Part shown: piece by piece, positions 1 to 7,002 of the stretch
Layout of the letters: each line of letters opens with the position of its first letter
Numbering within the stretch: the first letter of the stretch is position 1
Made by a program: the position numbers and the translations under genes
Virus record (IMG/VR): IMGVR_UViG_3300029787_000053
Location: 1-30,361 of that record
Length of the DNA stretch: 30,361 nt
Source of the DNA: a virus
Direction: 5' to 3' (one strand)
The notes under the pieces: generated by a model
The model's input: the letters and a program-made list of their open reading frames with translations, nothing else
What the model was told of the DNA's origin: nothing
The model's database searches: none

Positions 1-152
1 ATCTTGCCCTGCAACCAATTTGGTAAGTCGTTAATCGAATGGTAACAGTTATTTAATTCCTTGTCAACACATTCTATACCTATACATATCGTAGTTATGT
101 ATTTCCTATCTTTTGGTATCTGTACACGATATACACTATCGCTAGATAACAT
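1..152 (-). CDS. Unknown protein, N-terminal part (runs off left edge)
   Basis: An ATG at 152-150 opens a leftward frame with no stop through 50 codons to the window edge. It begins MLSSDSVYRVQIPKDRKY and continues with a mixed soluble composition containing several cysteines. The start lies 1 nt beyond the stop of the 336-aa gene, matching the tight packing of this leftward block. No good Shine-Dalgarno is visible, so expression may depend on translational coupling. I do not recognise the family. The plus-strand frame at 61-357 lies antiparallel over this gene and its neighbour, and I regard it as a shadow. Confidence 0.55.
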   Translation of the reverse strand, partial: MLSSDSVYRVQIPKDRKYITTICIGIECVDKELNNCYHSINDLPNWLQGK

Positions 153-153
153 G

Positions 154-1164
154 TCATTGTGTAATGTAGAAACAACCTGCTTCATCACGATACCCCACAT
201 CATCTACATACTCGCCAGATTTTACCATAGAAAGTACAGATATCTTTCCCATTATTTCTTCTGGTACATCACTTTCTGTATATGTAACCAAAGAGCCTTC
301 TTTTATACACGCATGAACATCTTTGTTTACGTTGTGCATAGGAATGACATCAAATAACTGTATATCATCTTCTTTGTATATACGTACATAGAACATGTTT
401 AGGGTCTTTTGTTGTCTGGCATTGTTTTCGTCATGAGCCTTAATCCAATTAGAAATTCTGTCACCAAACTCTTTGTTGATAAAAGCATAGTCTGTAGAAA
501 TCATATTCCTAAACTCTACAAGTAACGCACCATGATCCTCAGTAAGATTAGCAAGTAACCCTCTTTGTTTCTGGTGCATATCATTACCAATATCTTGGAA
601 ATGCCTTCTGGCTTTGAACCCATTGTATTTAGCACAAGCATCTGATGAAGGTGGTCGTAAGTATTTCAAAGCATTCTTTACTGACTTGTCCATGTGTATA
701 GACCTAGCCATGTAATGTTGCTCCGAGTATACATCATACTTGAGATTACTTATTGTAAAAGCAGAAACCATATACTCGCTGTCAGTTGGTGTAACTGTAG
801 TGCAAAAATCTCCGTAGCCTAATTGACCTACAGAGTATGGGTAGTCATCACGAAAAATCCACATCTTTTTACCTCGGTTAGAAGATTGATTATCAAACTG
901 AAACGAGTATATAGGCATTGCTTTAGCTAGGGCTTGAGCAAACAGTAAACTCCTTGCCACATTATCATGTCCATGCTGACCCTCGTCTGGAAACATGTCA
1001 CCTAGCTTTTCCTTTGCAGGTTCAAGAACTCTACTGTCCTCATACTTTTTGAGGAAGTCAGAAGTGAATATGGGATTGCCCTCATCATGTGACTTGTGTA
1101 TTTCCTCTACTGATTTCTTTTTGTAGTTACTATCTAAAAATCTATCGTATACATCTTTACTCAT
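154..1164 (-). CDS. Unknown phage protein (336 aa)
   Basis: A 336-aa soluble protein without signal peptide or membrane segment. It is charged, rich in His, Tyr and Asp, with a predicted mixed alpha/beta character. I recognise no catalytic motif. The start is supported by a Shine-Dalgarno, AAGGAGAAC, a few bases upstream, and by an ATGA overlap with the stop of the 168-aa gene. A perfect copy of the 17-bp palindrome (1186-1202) lies exactly 21 nt upstream of this start, inside the end of the preceding gene. The gene is therefore in the same presumed regulatory group as the AAA+ ATPase and the 179-aa protein. Function unknown. Confidence 0.8.
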   Translation of the reverse strand: MSKDVYDRFLDSNYKKKSVEEIHKSHDEGNPIFTSDFLKKYEDSRVLEPAKEKLGDMFPDEGQHGHDNVARSLLFAQALAKAMPIYSFQFDNQSSNRGKKMWIFRDDYPYSVGQLGYGDFCTTVTPTDSEYMVSAFTISNLKYDVYSEQHYMARSIHMDKSVKNALKYLRPPSSDACAKYNGFKARRHFQDIGNDMHQKQRGLLANLTEDHGALLVEFRNMISTDYAFINKEFGDRISNWIKAHDENNARQQKTLNMFYVRIYKEDDIQLFDVIPMHNVNKDVHACIKEGSLVTYTESDVPEEIMGKISVLSMVKSGEYVDDVGYRDEAGCFYITQ

Positions 1165-1667
1165 TGTTGTTCTCCTTGTAATTCTGTTAGTGCGTCACTA
1201 ACTGGTTTAAGATTTCTAAAATCATTTTCTATTGTAGTCTGTACGAAAGCACTGTCATTCTGGTAGTCCTCAAGAAACTCACCAGAATCACAATCTGATT
1301 TCTCTTCTCTTACTTCTATGTCACCATCTTCTTCGCCAATACGTATAAACTTGTAAGCATATGGTATACCTCTTTCTTCGTTGAAAGATTTACATAGATC
1401 AAGCATTGAGTTGATACACTTTACATCTGAATAATCACTAGCCGAAAGAGTTTGCTCATACCACTTCCATTGTTCGCCAACAAAGACAAGAGTATATACA
1501 TCTCTCTTACCATCTTTAGATGGTATTCTTTCTTGACTAAGACTAAGAAATTTTGTCAAGTCATACTCGGAACATCTTTTGTCTAGTGTGAATGCAGTAA
1601 GCACCTCCAAGGCATGACTTTTATGCGTGAAAGAATGTGCTATAACTAAGTCGCTACGATAACCCAT
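1161..1667 (-). CDS. Conserved-looking phage protein with MGYRSD N-terminus (168 aa)
   Basis: A 168-aa acidic protein beginning MGYRSDLVIAHSF. From memory, an MGYRSD(V/L)-type N-terminus occurs in small uncharacterised phage and plasmid proteins, so this may be a family member, but no function follows. The N-terminal half looks alpha/beta and the C-terminal third is strongly acidic (EEKSDCDSGEFLEDY). The start has a Shine-Dalgarno (GGAAGGAGTGAG) and overlaps the stop of the 420-aa gene as TAATG. Its own stop overlaps the next start as ATGA, so the three genes are probably co-translated. The palindrome copy at 1186-1202 is embedded in its coding sequence. Confidence 0.8.
   Translation of the reverse strand: MGYRSDLVIAHSFTHKSHALEVLTAFTLDKRCSEYDLTKFLSLSQERIPSKDGKRDVYTLVFVGEQWKWYEQTLSASDYSDVKCINSMLDLCKSFNEERGIPYAYKFIRIGEEDGDIEVREEKSDCDSGEFLEDYQNDSAFVQTTIENDFRNLKPVSDALTELQGEQQ
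1186..1202. repeat. 17-bp palindrome, copy 1
   Basis: Reads GTTAGTG-CGT-CACTAAC, with perfect 7-bp arms around a 3-nt centre. It lies inside the 3' end of the 168-aa gene, where it encodes part of PVSDALTE. It is 21 nt upstream of the start codon of the 336-aa gene, just before its ribosome binding site. Confidence 0.9.
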
Positions 1668-2929
1668 TACTCACTCCTTCCAAAGCCATTAAGCATTTGC
1701 TTGCCATCTTTTTCATACACTCCTGCATCACTGTGAATATACTCAAGGTCAAATATCTTGTTGACCCATCTGTTCCATTGGTTACGTATGACACTTGGTA
1801 ACTTGTTATCATCTACTTGAGTATCGCCAGACTTCACTGCTCGTAGTTCGCTATCGTATATAAATAGTTCTAGTAGTGTGATACGACTTGGGTGATCTTC
1901 AACAGTAAGTATATGGGTAAAGAATTTTCTCTTGTTGTTCCAATCAAACCAAGTATTGTCATCATCTCTACCCTCAAACTTACACCATTCTTTGTGTAGT
2001 CCTTCTTTGAGATCTTGATAGTCATGCCAATTCATATGACCAGTTTCGGTCACACGCATATCTATCAAAGGAAACATAGCCAAGATGTACTCGTAAAACT
2101 TGTCAGTAAGTGGTTTGATCTCTGCCTTTGCTACCTTGTCAATACGTTTCTTTGGGTGAGTATAAACATAACTCTTACCATCTACACTCCAAGGTCTACT
2201 GTCACTATCCTTGTCATAAGGTCGTATGAAAGATATATACTTGTGGTCATCTTCCATTGCCCAACCACTACCAATTTTTTGTTTTGTGTTATTACAATTA
2301 TATAATACGATAGGGCAGTAATCACTCTTTGGTAAGTAAAACCAATTACGTTTCTTATCCCAATCATTACACTGTTTGGTAAAAGCGATATATTGTAAGC
2401 CATTGCCTCCACCTCTGTATGTAAGTGTATCTGGTAACATGTTCTCAAGAAATGTATATCTGCTTGTATGCCCATACTGACCAGAGCCATTACGTATCTT
2501 GATACGTTCATACATATTACCATCTCCACCTTTTACTCTCCACCATACAATCGGTGACATAGATATAAGTTCATTTGGTGTAAAACTTCTTCGGTCATCA
2601 TCTTTACCATAGTACCAAAAGTTATGATTGTCATAAGCACCATCATTAAGAATGTAACAATCATCTGATATCTTGATGATACGTTCCCACTTTCTCTGTC
2701 TGACACATATAGGTCTTATGTCATCTTCTTTACTATGGTTTTTACTGACAATAGGTTTGACATCAGCAAACCTCTTTGCCACTTGATCGAATGTATTTAG
2801 TTCTTGTTTATACCATCTATAAGCCATTTTATTTCTCCTTTGTTGCTTTTTCTGTATGTAAGTCTGTAGTTGTTTTACAAACTCTTTGGTTTCTGGACTT
2901 AGATTTTCAAACTCATCACTTTGTTTCAT
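1667..2929 (-). CDS. Unknown phage protein (420 aa, or 386 aa from an internal start)
   Basis: A large soluble protein unusually rich in Trp, Tyr, Asp and Asn, with stretches such as NHNFWYYGKDDD and PIVWWRVKGGDG. I recognise no catalytic motif, membrane span or known domain. Two starts compete. The ATG at 2929 gives a plausible charged helical N-terminus (MKQSDEFENLSPETK) but has no Shine-Dalgarno and abuts a palindrome copy (2930-2946). An in-frame ATG at 2827 (MAYRWYKQ) has a textbook AAAGGAGAAATAAA leader. I keep the longer form because the extra 34 residues read like real protein, but both products may be made. It sits 22 nt downstream of the vWA gene in the same leftward operon. Confidence 0.8.
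   Translation of the reverse strand: MKQSDEFENLSPETKEFVKQLQTYIQKKQQRRNKMAYRWYKQELNTFDQVAKRFADVKPIVSKNHSKEDDIRPICVRQRKWERIIKISDDCYILNDGAYDNHNFWYYGKDDDRRSFTPNELISMSPIVWWRVKGGDGNMYERIKIRNGSGQYGHTSRYTFLENMLPDTLTYRGGGNGLQYIAFTKQCNDWDKKRNWFYLPKSDYCPIVLYNCNNTKQKIGSGWAMEDDHKYISFIRPYDKDSDSRPWSVDGKSYVYTHPKKRIDKVAKAEIKPLTDKFYEYILAMFPLIDMRVTETGHMNWHDYQDLKEGLHKEWCKFEGRDDDNTWFDWNNKRKFFTHILTVEDHPSRITLLELFIYDSELRAVKSGDTQVDDNKLPSVIRNQWNRWVNKIFDLEYIHSDAGVYEKDGKQMLNGFGRSE
2825..2839 (-). promoter_or_regulatory. Internal ribosome binding site and in-frame start (M35)
   Basis: On the minus strand AGGAG (2839-2835) stands 7 nt ahead of an in-frame ATG (2827-2825). This is the strongest initiation signal in the gene and could be the true start, or a second start yielding a 386-aa form. 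Confidence 0.5.
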
Positions 2930-2946
2930 GTTAGTGTCACACTAAA
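2930..2946. repeat. 17-bp palindrome, copy 2 (one mismatch)
   Basis: Reads GTTAGTG-TCA-CACTAAA, so the last base breaks symmetry. It fills most of the 22-bp gap between the vWA gene and the 420-aa gene and directly abuts the upstream ATG of the latter. Confidence 0.85.
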
Positions 2947-2951
2947 AGAAG

Positions 2952-4178
2952 TTACAGTTCATGAGATTCAATGTGGACACACTTACCCACATCTGGCACA
3001 TCATCATTGTCAATGATGCACCACAATAAAGGACAAGTCCATTGCCCCCATGATCCACCAAGATACCCGTCCGTTAGCACAATACATGCTTGTGGTGATA
3101 CGTTATTCTTGGCGAGATGTTCTGGTACGCACTCAATCATAGTGCCACCACCACCCTCTGGTTTGGTAGAGTTGACAAGTTTTTCTACTTGATCTTGCTC
3201 GTATATTTCTTCGGCACATATCTCAGTGTCCCAATAAAGCATACGCACCTTATCTGGTTTTACTGTGTCGCATATACCTTTCACCTCAGAAAGAAATGCT
3301 TGTAGTTCTGGACTACCAATACTACCAGACGTATCAATAGCAATGACAAGTTCACCAACCTTTTCAGATATACCACTTGGCATATATACACCTTGACCAA
3401 TATATCTACGATTAGGTCTGTTCCAAGTAGAGTAGTCCTTACCCTTACAAGTTGTAGTGAGAAACTCTCGTAATACTTGTTTCCAATCTACCTTTGGTTT
3501 GAGCAATTCATCAAAGTCACGATCACCACCACTGCCAGTCTTACCTGCCACCATTGCACCTTGACGTATTGCCTCGTCAATATCCTTGGCAAGGTCTTTC
3601 TTTTCTTGAGCAGACATACCTTGTGCGTTCTCGTGGTCATGAACATCAAAGCCTTGTGGTGAGCCGTTACCTTGTGCAGACCCACCTCGGCCTGGTGTAC
3701 CACCTTGTGGTTTAGGCATACCATTCTTTTTCATGTCATGATACACCCTTGCAGTATCCCAACCCTCATACTTTATGTCATAGCAACCAATCTCTAATGC
3801 TCCAGACATAGTAGCAAACTTGTCATCTTTGTTGTCTGTAACAAGTTTAGTATTGATAACCATATCCATAGCCACATTTGCTAGTTGTTGATTTTCTTTG
3901 ACAAGATGTTTCCATGTGTCGAGATGCCGATATAGTTTGTGGTAGTTCTCATGTAATACTAGAAACCTAAGTTCTGCGTCATTGAGTTGTTCCACAAACT
4001 CCCTACCATACATCTCATTCTTACCATCAGTACAAGCAGTAGGTATGTCATCTACGATTGATCGGTTGCCAATCATAAGTATACCAGCTAGTGCCACATA
4101 CTTTGGTGATCCCATGATATCAACAACGGCTTTACTCAACCGTTGTTCTGGGGTAAGTTGTTTTCCTATCTGTAACAT
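2952..4178 (-). CDS. vWA-domain protein with HExxH metallopeptidase-like N-terminal region
   Basis: A 408-aa protein with two recognisable parts. Residues 1-140 hold a zincin-like motif, HENYH at 76-80, followed by NVAMDMVINT (D105), the arrangement of the putative metallopeptidase domain of the DUF2201 family. After a Gly/Gln-rich linker (about 156-178), residues 276-400 form a von Willebrand A fold with a MIDAS: DTSGS at 282-286, a Thr in GGGGTM (T346) and D370 in LTDGY. Such proteins usually act with a MoxR-type AAA+ ATPase as metal-dependent adaptors or chaperones (CobT is a distant parallel). That ATPase is the gene just upstream (8-nt gap). The start has a near-perfect AGGAGGTGAC. Substrate unknown, and peptidase activity is not proven by the motif. 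Confidence 0.88.
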   Translation of the reverse strand: MLQIGKQLTPEQRLSKAVVDIMGSPKYVALAGILMIGNRSIVDDIPTACTDGKNEMYGREFVEQLNDAELRFLVLHENYHKLYRHLDTWKHLVKENQQLANVAMDMVINTKLVTDNKDDKFATMSGALEIGCYDIKYEGWDTARVYHDMKKNGMPKPQGGTPGRGGSAQGNGSPQGFDVHDHENAQGMSAQEKKDLAKDIDEAIRQGAMVAGKTGSGGDRDFDELLKPKVDWKQVLREFLTTTCKGKDYSTWNRPNRRYIGQGVYMPSGISEKVGELVIAIDTSGSIGSPELQAFLSEVKGICDTVKPDKVRMLYWDTEICAEEIYEQDQVEKLVNSTKPEGGGGTMIECVPEHLAKNNVSPQACIVLTDGYLGGSWGQWTCPLLWCIIDNDDVPDVGKCVHIESHEL

Positions 4179-4186
4179 GTCACCTC

Positions 4187-5284
4187 CTACTTCTTATCTG
4201 CTACAAACATGTAGTTGTTGTCCATTGCCCACTTAGTAAACTTGGCATTAGTCATAACCATTGCCCTCTTTGCATACTTCTCTGATCGTACACCGTTGGC
4301 AAATAAACCTTGTGCTTCTTTGTCAAGACGTAACATGTAGTCAAGCCAAGCATTGATCCAATCCTTTTCAAGATTAGCAAGTGTACGATATACCACCATA
4401 CATATAGCACTTGCAGTTGTAGGCACTTTGGCATTTTTGGGATCTTTCTTGATACTTTCAAGACTAGGTAAATCATCTGCAAGTCTGACAAAAGCCATCA
4501 AGTCCATTGCTCCCCGTTCACCGATAGTACCCATGAGTAAACCCGTTAGTGTGTGATCGTCAAACTGATCTCGTACCTTCAACCAATCGCTTGCACACTC
4601 TAATGATCTAGGTGTAACAAAAGATGTTTGTGTAGATTGTGGGTGGAATATGTATGGGTTATCTTCAACCTTTTTCACATCTTCAAAGGTCTGTAGCAAG
4701 TGTGGATTATCCTTGACCCAACCAAGTATGGTACTATCCCACTTATTGTTGATACCATATTCAATAAGTTCCATGTGATCTGGTTTACGTACCTTGACTA
4801 CAGTAATACGATTACGACCATGTGGTGGTATGATATCACCAACTCCCTCTGCTCCAAGATTAGTAGTCGCAAACAATACACTATCTGGGTGCATAGTATA
4901 CGAGCCAATCTTTCTTTCATAAATCAATCGTAATAAACCATTGAATACGGCAGGGTTAGACTTACCGATTTCATCAATCATCAATGCAATCTTTTTATTG
5001 GCTAGATGTAAACCAAGTTCTTCATTGGTCGCAAATGTAACATAGTCGTTACCATCTACGTCTTTGAGTTTAGGTATCAACAAGTCACCAAGGTCTTTGG
5101 TGGTACAATCAAAGTAACAAGCCTTGTGATCTGGTAACTTGTTATCAAGCATTGTAAGAGTTGCTGATTTACCTGTACCCATGTGTCCTTGCATGAGTAT
5201 AGTTCTTTTACTACCACCTGCAATTATTGCTGAAGTGCATTGGTCAAGTGATAGTTCGTACATATTTATTGCTGAATTTGTCAT
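4187..5284 (-). CDS. MoxR/CobS-type AAA+ ATPase
   Basis: A 365-aa AAA+ ATPase. Walker A is GHMGTGKS (33-40), Walker B is ALMIDE (100-105), sensor 1 is the Asn in ATTN (about 142), and Arg-finger candidates lie in HGRNR (155-159). An insert-rich ATPase followed by a vWA gene is typical of MoxR or cobaltochelatase CobS-like proteins, which remodel or activate partner proteins using ATP. I start at the ATG at 5284 because GGAGAAC lies at ribosome-binding distance upstream; an in-frame TTG at 5299 would place that Shine-Dalgarno inside the gene. A perfect palindrome copy is 21 nt upstream of this start. It lies between the DUF3150-like and vWA genes in one operon. The partner substrate cannot be read from the sequence. 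Confidence 0.9.
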   Translation of the reverse strand: MTNSAINMYELSLDQCTSAIIAGGSKRTILMQGHMGTGKSATLTMLDNKLPDHKACYFDCTTKDLGDLLIPKLKDVDGNDYVTFATNEELGLHLANKKIALMIDEIGKSNPAVFNGLLRLIYERKIGSYTMHPDSVLFATTNLGAEGVGDIIPPHGRNRITVVKVRKPDHMELIEYGINNKWDSTILGWVKDNPHLLQTFEDVKKVEDNPYIFHPQSTQTSFVTPRSLECASDWLKVRDQFDDHTLTGLLMGTIGERGAMDLMAFVRLADDLPSLESIKKDPKNAKVPTTASAICMVVYRTLANLEKDWINAWLDYMLRLDKEAQGLFANGVRSEKYAKRAMVMTNAKFTKWAMDNNYMFVADKK

Positions 5285-5305
5285 TATATTGTTCTCCAAA
5301 TTATT

Positions 5306-5322
5306 GTTAGTGTTTCACTAAC
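5306..5322. repeat. 17-bp palindrome, copy 3
   Basis: Reads GTTAGTG-TTT-CACTAAC with perfect arms. It lies in the 46-bp gap between the 305-aa gene and the AAA+ ATPase, 21 nt upstream of the ATPase start codon. Confidence 0.9.
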
Positions 5323-5330
5323 GGTTTCAA

Positions 5331-6248
5331 TTATATATCAAGACTAGGTAAAGACTTGATCGCTTCATCTACGGCTTTCTTAGTGTCAAGTCGTAAGATA
5401 TCGTCATCACGTAAAGCATCTGGTGTTACACCTCGCAATGCTTTACTAAGTTTGACTTTCATAGTTTTCATCTTTGGGTCATTAGTAAGATTGAACCCAT
5501 CAAGTAAATCTACTAGGTCAGACACATTCGTAACAAGAGTGTCACGAAATACTTTTTTATCTTCGTCACCTGAATAGTCTAGTCGTTCAGACATGCGTGA
5601 TAACACGTCATGTAGTCTGTGCCATGCGTCATTCATGGCTCTACCTATCTGTTCAGTATAGAAAGATGAATATTGTTCTTGTACTTCTTTCAAACCCTCG
5701 TTGCCTATATCAACACGAAAGTCACCACTTTCTGGCAATGGAATATAATTCATTCTCCATCTGAATTTAGACATGATAACTTCGAGTGATGGATAGTTGT
5801 CGGATTGAAACAAGTCACCAAGTGTGGTTTTTGCTTGCTGAATTGATTGATCGTATACTGCATAGAAATCGTCACACAGTTTATCAAACTGATCTTTGAG
5901 TTCAGTAATTTGTGTATTGTATTTGAAATATGTTGAAGTGGGTACAAGACGTATACCACTATCTGACCAAGGCAAGGTCATACTTCGGTGTATGTTGTAA
6001 CTGTTTCCAACATGTTTATGTATTGCGATAAGTTGTGGACAATCACCAAGTAACTTCTTGTGTACGTTAGCCATGCCAACATGTGCCTTGTTTGCGTTCT
6101 CTACGTACTCGCTTGCTGACTTGTCAAACTTACGACCAGTCCACTTAGAGATTAGTATTTCTACTAACATAGCACTAGAGCCTATTGTCGGTGCGTTAAC
6201 ATCTGTTAGTGTAACACTAACGTCTTTGGTTGTATTTTTCTGTGTCAT
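5331..6248 (-). CDS. DUF3150-like protein, third member of the ATPase/vWA triad
   Basis: A 305-aa mostly helical soluble protein. Its content and position, immediately upstream of a MoxR-like ATPase and a vWA gene, resemble the DUF3150 family that accompanies these pairs in phages and plasmids. This is recognition by pattern and context, not by a decisive motif. No catalytic residues stand out. It is the first gene of the leftward operon: GAGGAGAAC precedes the ATG, and a near-consensus sigma-70 promoter lies about 50 bp upstream. A palindrome copy (6205-6221) is inside the coding sequence, where it encodes VSVTLT near the N-terminus. Possible role: scaffold or substrate adaptor for the ATPase/vWA complex. 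Confidence 0.82.
   Translation of the reverse strand: MTQKNTTKDVSVTLTDVNAPTIGSSAMLVEILISKWTGRKFDKSASEYVENANKAHVGMANVHKKLLGDCPQLIAIHKHVGNSYNIHRSMTLPWSDSGIRLVPTSTYFKYNTQITELKDQFDKLCDDFYAVYDQSIQQAKTTLGDLFQSDNYPSLEVIMSKFRWRMNYIPLPESGDFRVDIGNEGLKEVQEQYSSFYTEQIGRAMNDAWHRLHDVLSRMSERLDYSGDEDKKVFRDTLVTNVSDLVDLLDGFNLTNDPKMKTMKVKLSKALRGVTPDALRDDDILRLDTKKAVDEAIKSLPSLDI
6205..6221. repeat. 17-bp palindrome, copy 4
   Basis: Reads GTTAGTG-TAA-CACTAAC with perfect arms. Unlike the other gene-associated copies it lies downstream of a start codon, about 9-15 codons into the 305-aa gene and roughly 70 nt after the predicted transcription start. Confidence 0.9.
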
Positions 6249-6295
6249 GACATGTTCTCCTCTGTTGTATGACTATTAATATTACTAATACTTAC

Positions 6296-6324
6296 ACTAT
6301 ATCATATTTTGTAGGAAATGTCAA
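6296..6324 (-). promoter_or_regulatory. Leftward sigma-70 promoter of the DUF3150/ATPase/vWA operon
   Basis: On the minus strand a perfect -35 TTGACA (6324-6319) is separated by 17 bp from a -10 TATAGT (6301-6296). This is the strongest bacterial promoter I see in the window. Transcription should begin near 6289, giving a roughly 40-nt leader before the ATG at 6248. A second TTGACA lies at 6346-6341 without a matching -10 at the right spacing. Use of the host sigma factor suggests early or middle expression. Confidence 0.8.
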
Positions 6325-6371
6325 GAAATGTTAAAAGGGCTGTCAAAGTATCGTAAAGTGTCATAACGAGT

Positions 6372-6691
6372 AATGTTACATTCTGTTTTATAATGTTACG
6401 TTAATTTTTCGTGTAAGTTATTGAAATAACTATAATGTTACAATGTTACGTATTTTGTAGAATATACATGGATATTTTTGGTTACAGTAAAAAGTAACAA
6501 AGCAAAATGCCAGACAGAATAATCGGATAGTAAAAAAATAAAAAAGTAACATTATAAAAAAAGATAGATATAGGTCAAAATCTTGCTTACTTTACACTAC
6601 GACAAAACGTCATACGACAGTTTACAATAGTTTAGATATTGTTACATTTCGCCAGAATAAAATGTAACATTGTAAAAAAAAATGTAACATT
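6372..6691. repeat. Inverted array of AATGTTAC octamers
   Basis: AATGTTAC occurs on the plus strand at 6372, 6392, 6434 and 6442, the last two in direct tandem. Its complement GTAACATT occurs at 6546, 6664 and 6684. A related TTGTTACATT lies at 6639. Forward copies lie left and inverted copies right, with about 100 bp of AT-rich DNA between. Iteron-like spacing is 20, 42 and 8 bp on the left and 20 bp between the last two. Confidence 0.6.
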
Positions 6692-6700
6692 AGAAACATT

Positions 6701-6745
6701 GCACTATCTGAACGGCTAACTGCTACACTTAGAACTGGTATCAAA
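6701..6745. repeat. 45-bp imperfect direct repeat, copy A
   Basis: Begins GCACTATCT and ends with a 25-bp block (6721-6745, TGCTACACTTAGAACTGG...) that recurs at 6915-6939 with one mismatch. It runs straight into palindrome copy 5. A shortened third relative (TGCTACACTTGAATTATC...) lies at 7031-7056 inside the 179-aa gene. Confidence 0.75.
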
Positions 6746-6748
6746 CAT

Positions 6749-6765
6749 GTTAGTGTAGCACTAAC
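6749..6765. repeat. 17-bp palindrome, copy 5
   Basis: Reads GTTAGTG-TAG-CACTAAC with perfect arms, in the non-coding region next to direct repeat copy A. No start codon with a ribosome binding site is nearby. Confidence 0.9.
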
Positions 6766-6866
6766 GGATTTAAACTCTACTTTTAATCCGTCTGACATAT
6801 GTTAGTACAATACACTGTAACACGTCAACACGAAGAATATTATCTGTCAGCAGCAGCAGCCCATTG

Positions 6867-6888
6867 ATGTTAGTCCACCTACTAACAT
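6867..6888. repeat. Palindrome variant with 6-bp centre
   Basis: Reads ATGTTAGT-CCACCT-ACTAACAT, with perfect 8-bp arms. The arms share the GTTAGT/ACTAAC core of the 17-bp family, but the centre is 6 rather than 3 bases, so it is a variant or decayed copy. Confidence 0.75.
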
Positions 6889-6896
6889 GTTTACAC

Positions 6897-6939
6897 GCAC
6901 TATCTAAAACACAATGCTACACATAGAACTGGTATCAAA
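6897..6939. repeat. 45-bp imperfect direct repeat, copy B
   Basis: Begins GCACTATCT at 6897, followed 18 nt later by the 25-bp block at 6915-6939 (one mismatch to copy A). It is about 195 bp from copy A and lies just beyond the T-tract of the leftward terminator. Confidence 0.75.
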
Positions 6940-6950
6940 AAAATTTGGAC

Positions 6951-6980
6951 AAAAAAAAGGGCGACCCAAACGGATCGCCC
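6951..6980 (-). terminator. Rho-independent terminator of the 179-aa gene
   Basis: On the minus strand a hairpin (arms 6980-6972 and 6967-6959, 8 of 9 pairs with one C/A mismatch, 4-nt loop) is followed by eight T residues (6958-6951). It lies about 18 nt past the stop codon of the leftward 179-aa gene and should end its transcript before the AT-rich region. Confidence 0.85.
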
Positions 6981-6985
6981 AGAAT

Positions 6986-7002
6986 GTTAGTGTGGCACTA
7001 AC
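6986..7002. repeat. 17-bp palindrome, copy 6
   Basis: Reads GTTAGTG-TGG-CACTAAC with perfect arms. It contains the TAG stop codon of the 179-aa gene and stands between that stop and the terminator hairpin. Confidence 0.9.

Larger units (their letters stand above)
6325..6948. other. AT-rich non-coding region, candidate origin or control region
   Basis: About 620 bp with no convincing gene on either strand. It is very AT-rich with A and T runs. It holds seven AATGTTAC octamers (four forward on the left, three inverted on the right), a 45-bp imperfect direct repeat pair, one palindrome copy and one spacing-variant palindrome. I see no tRNA. The combination of AT-rich DNA, iteron-like words and dyads would suit a replication origin or a regulatory hub, but no replication gene in the window confirms this. 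Confidence 0.55.

Noticed and set aside
61-357. Plus-strand 98-aa open frame
   Set aside because: Antiparallel to the leftward genes at 1-152 and 154-1164, with no ribosome site and an odd Tyr/Phe/Ile-rich composition.
5285-5299. TTG start for the AAA+ ATPase (370 aa)
   Set aside because: It would place the Shine-Dalgarno GGAG inside the coding sequence; the ATG at 5284 is at correct distance.
6325-6948. tRNA or small RNA gene in the gap
   Set aside because: No cloverleaf, T-loop consensus or CCA-like end was found on either strand by eye.
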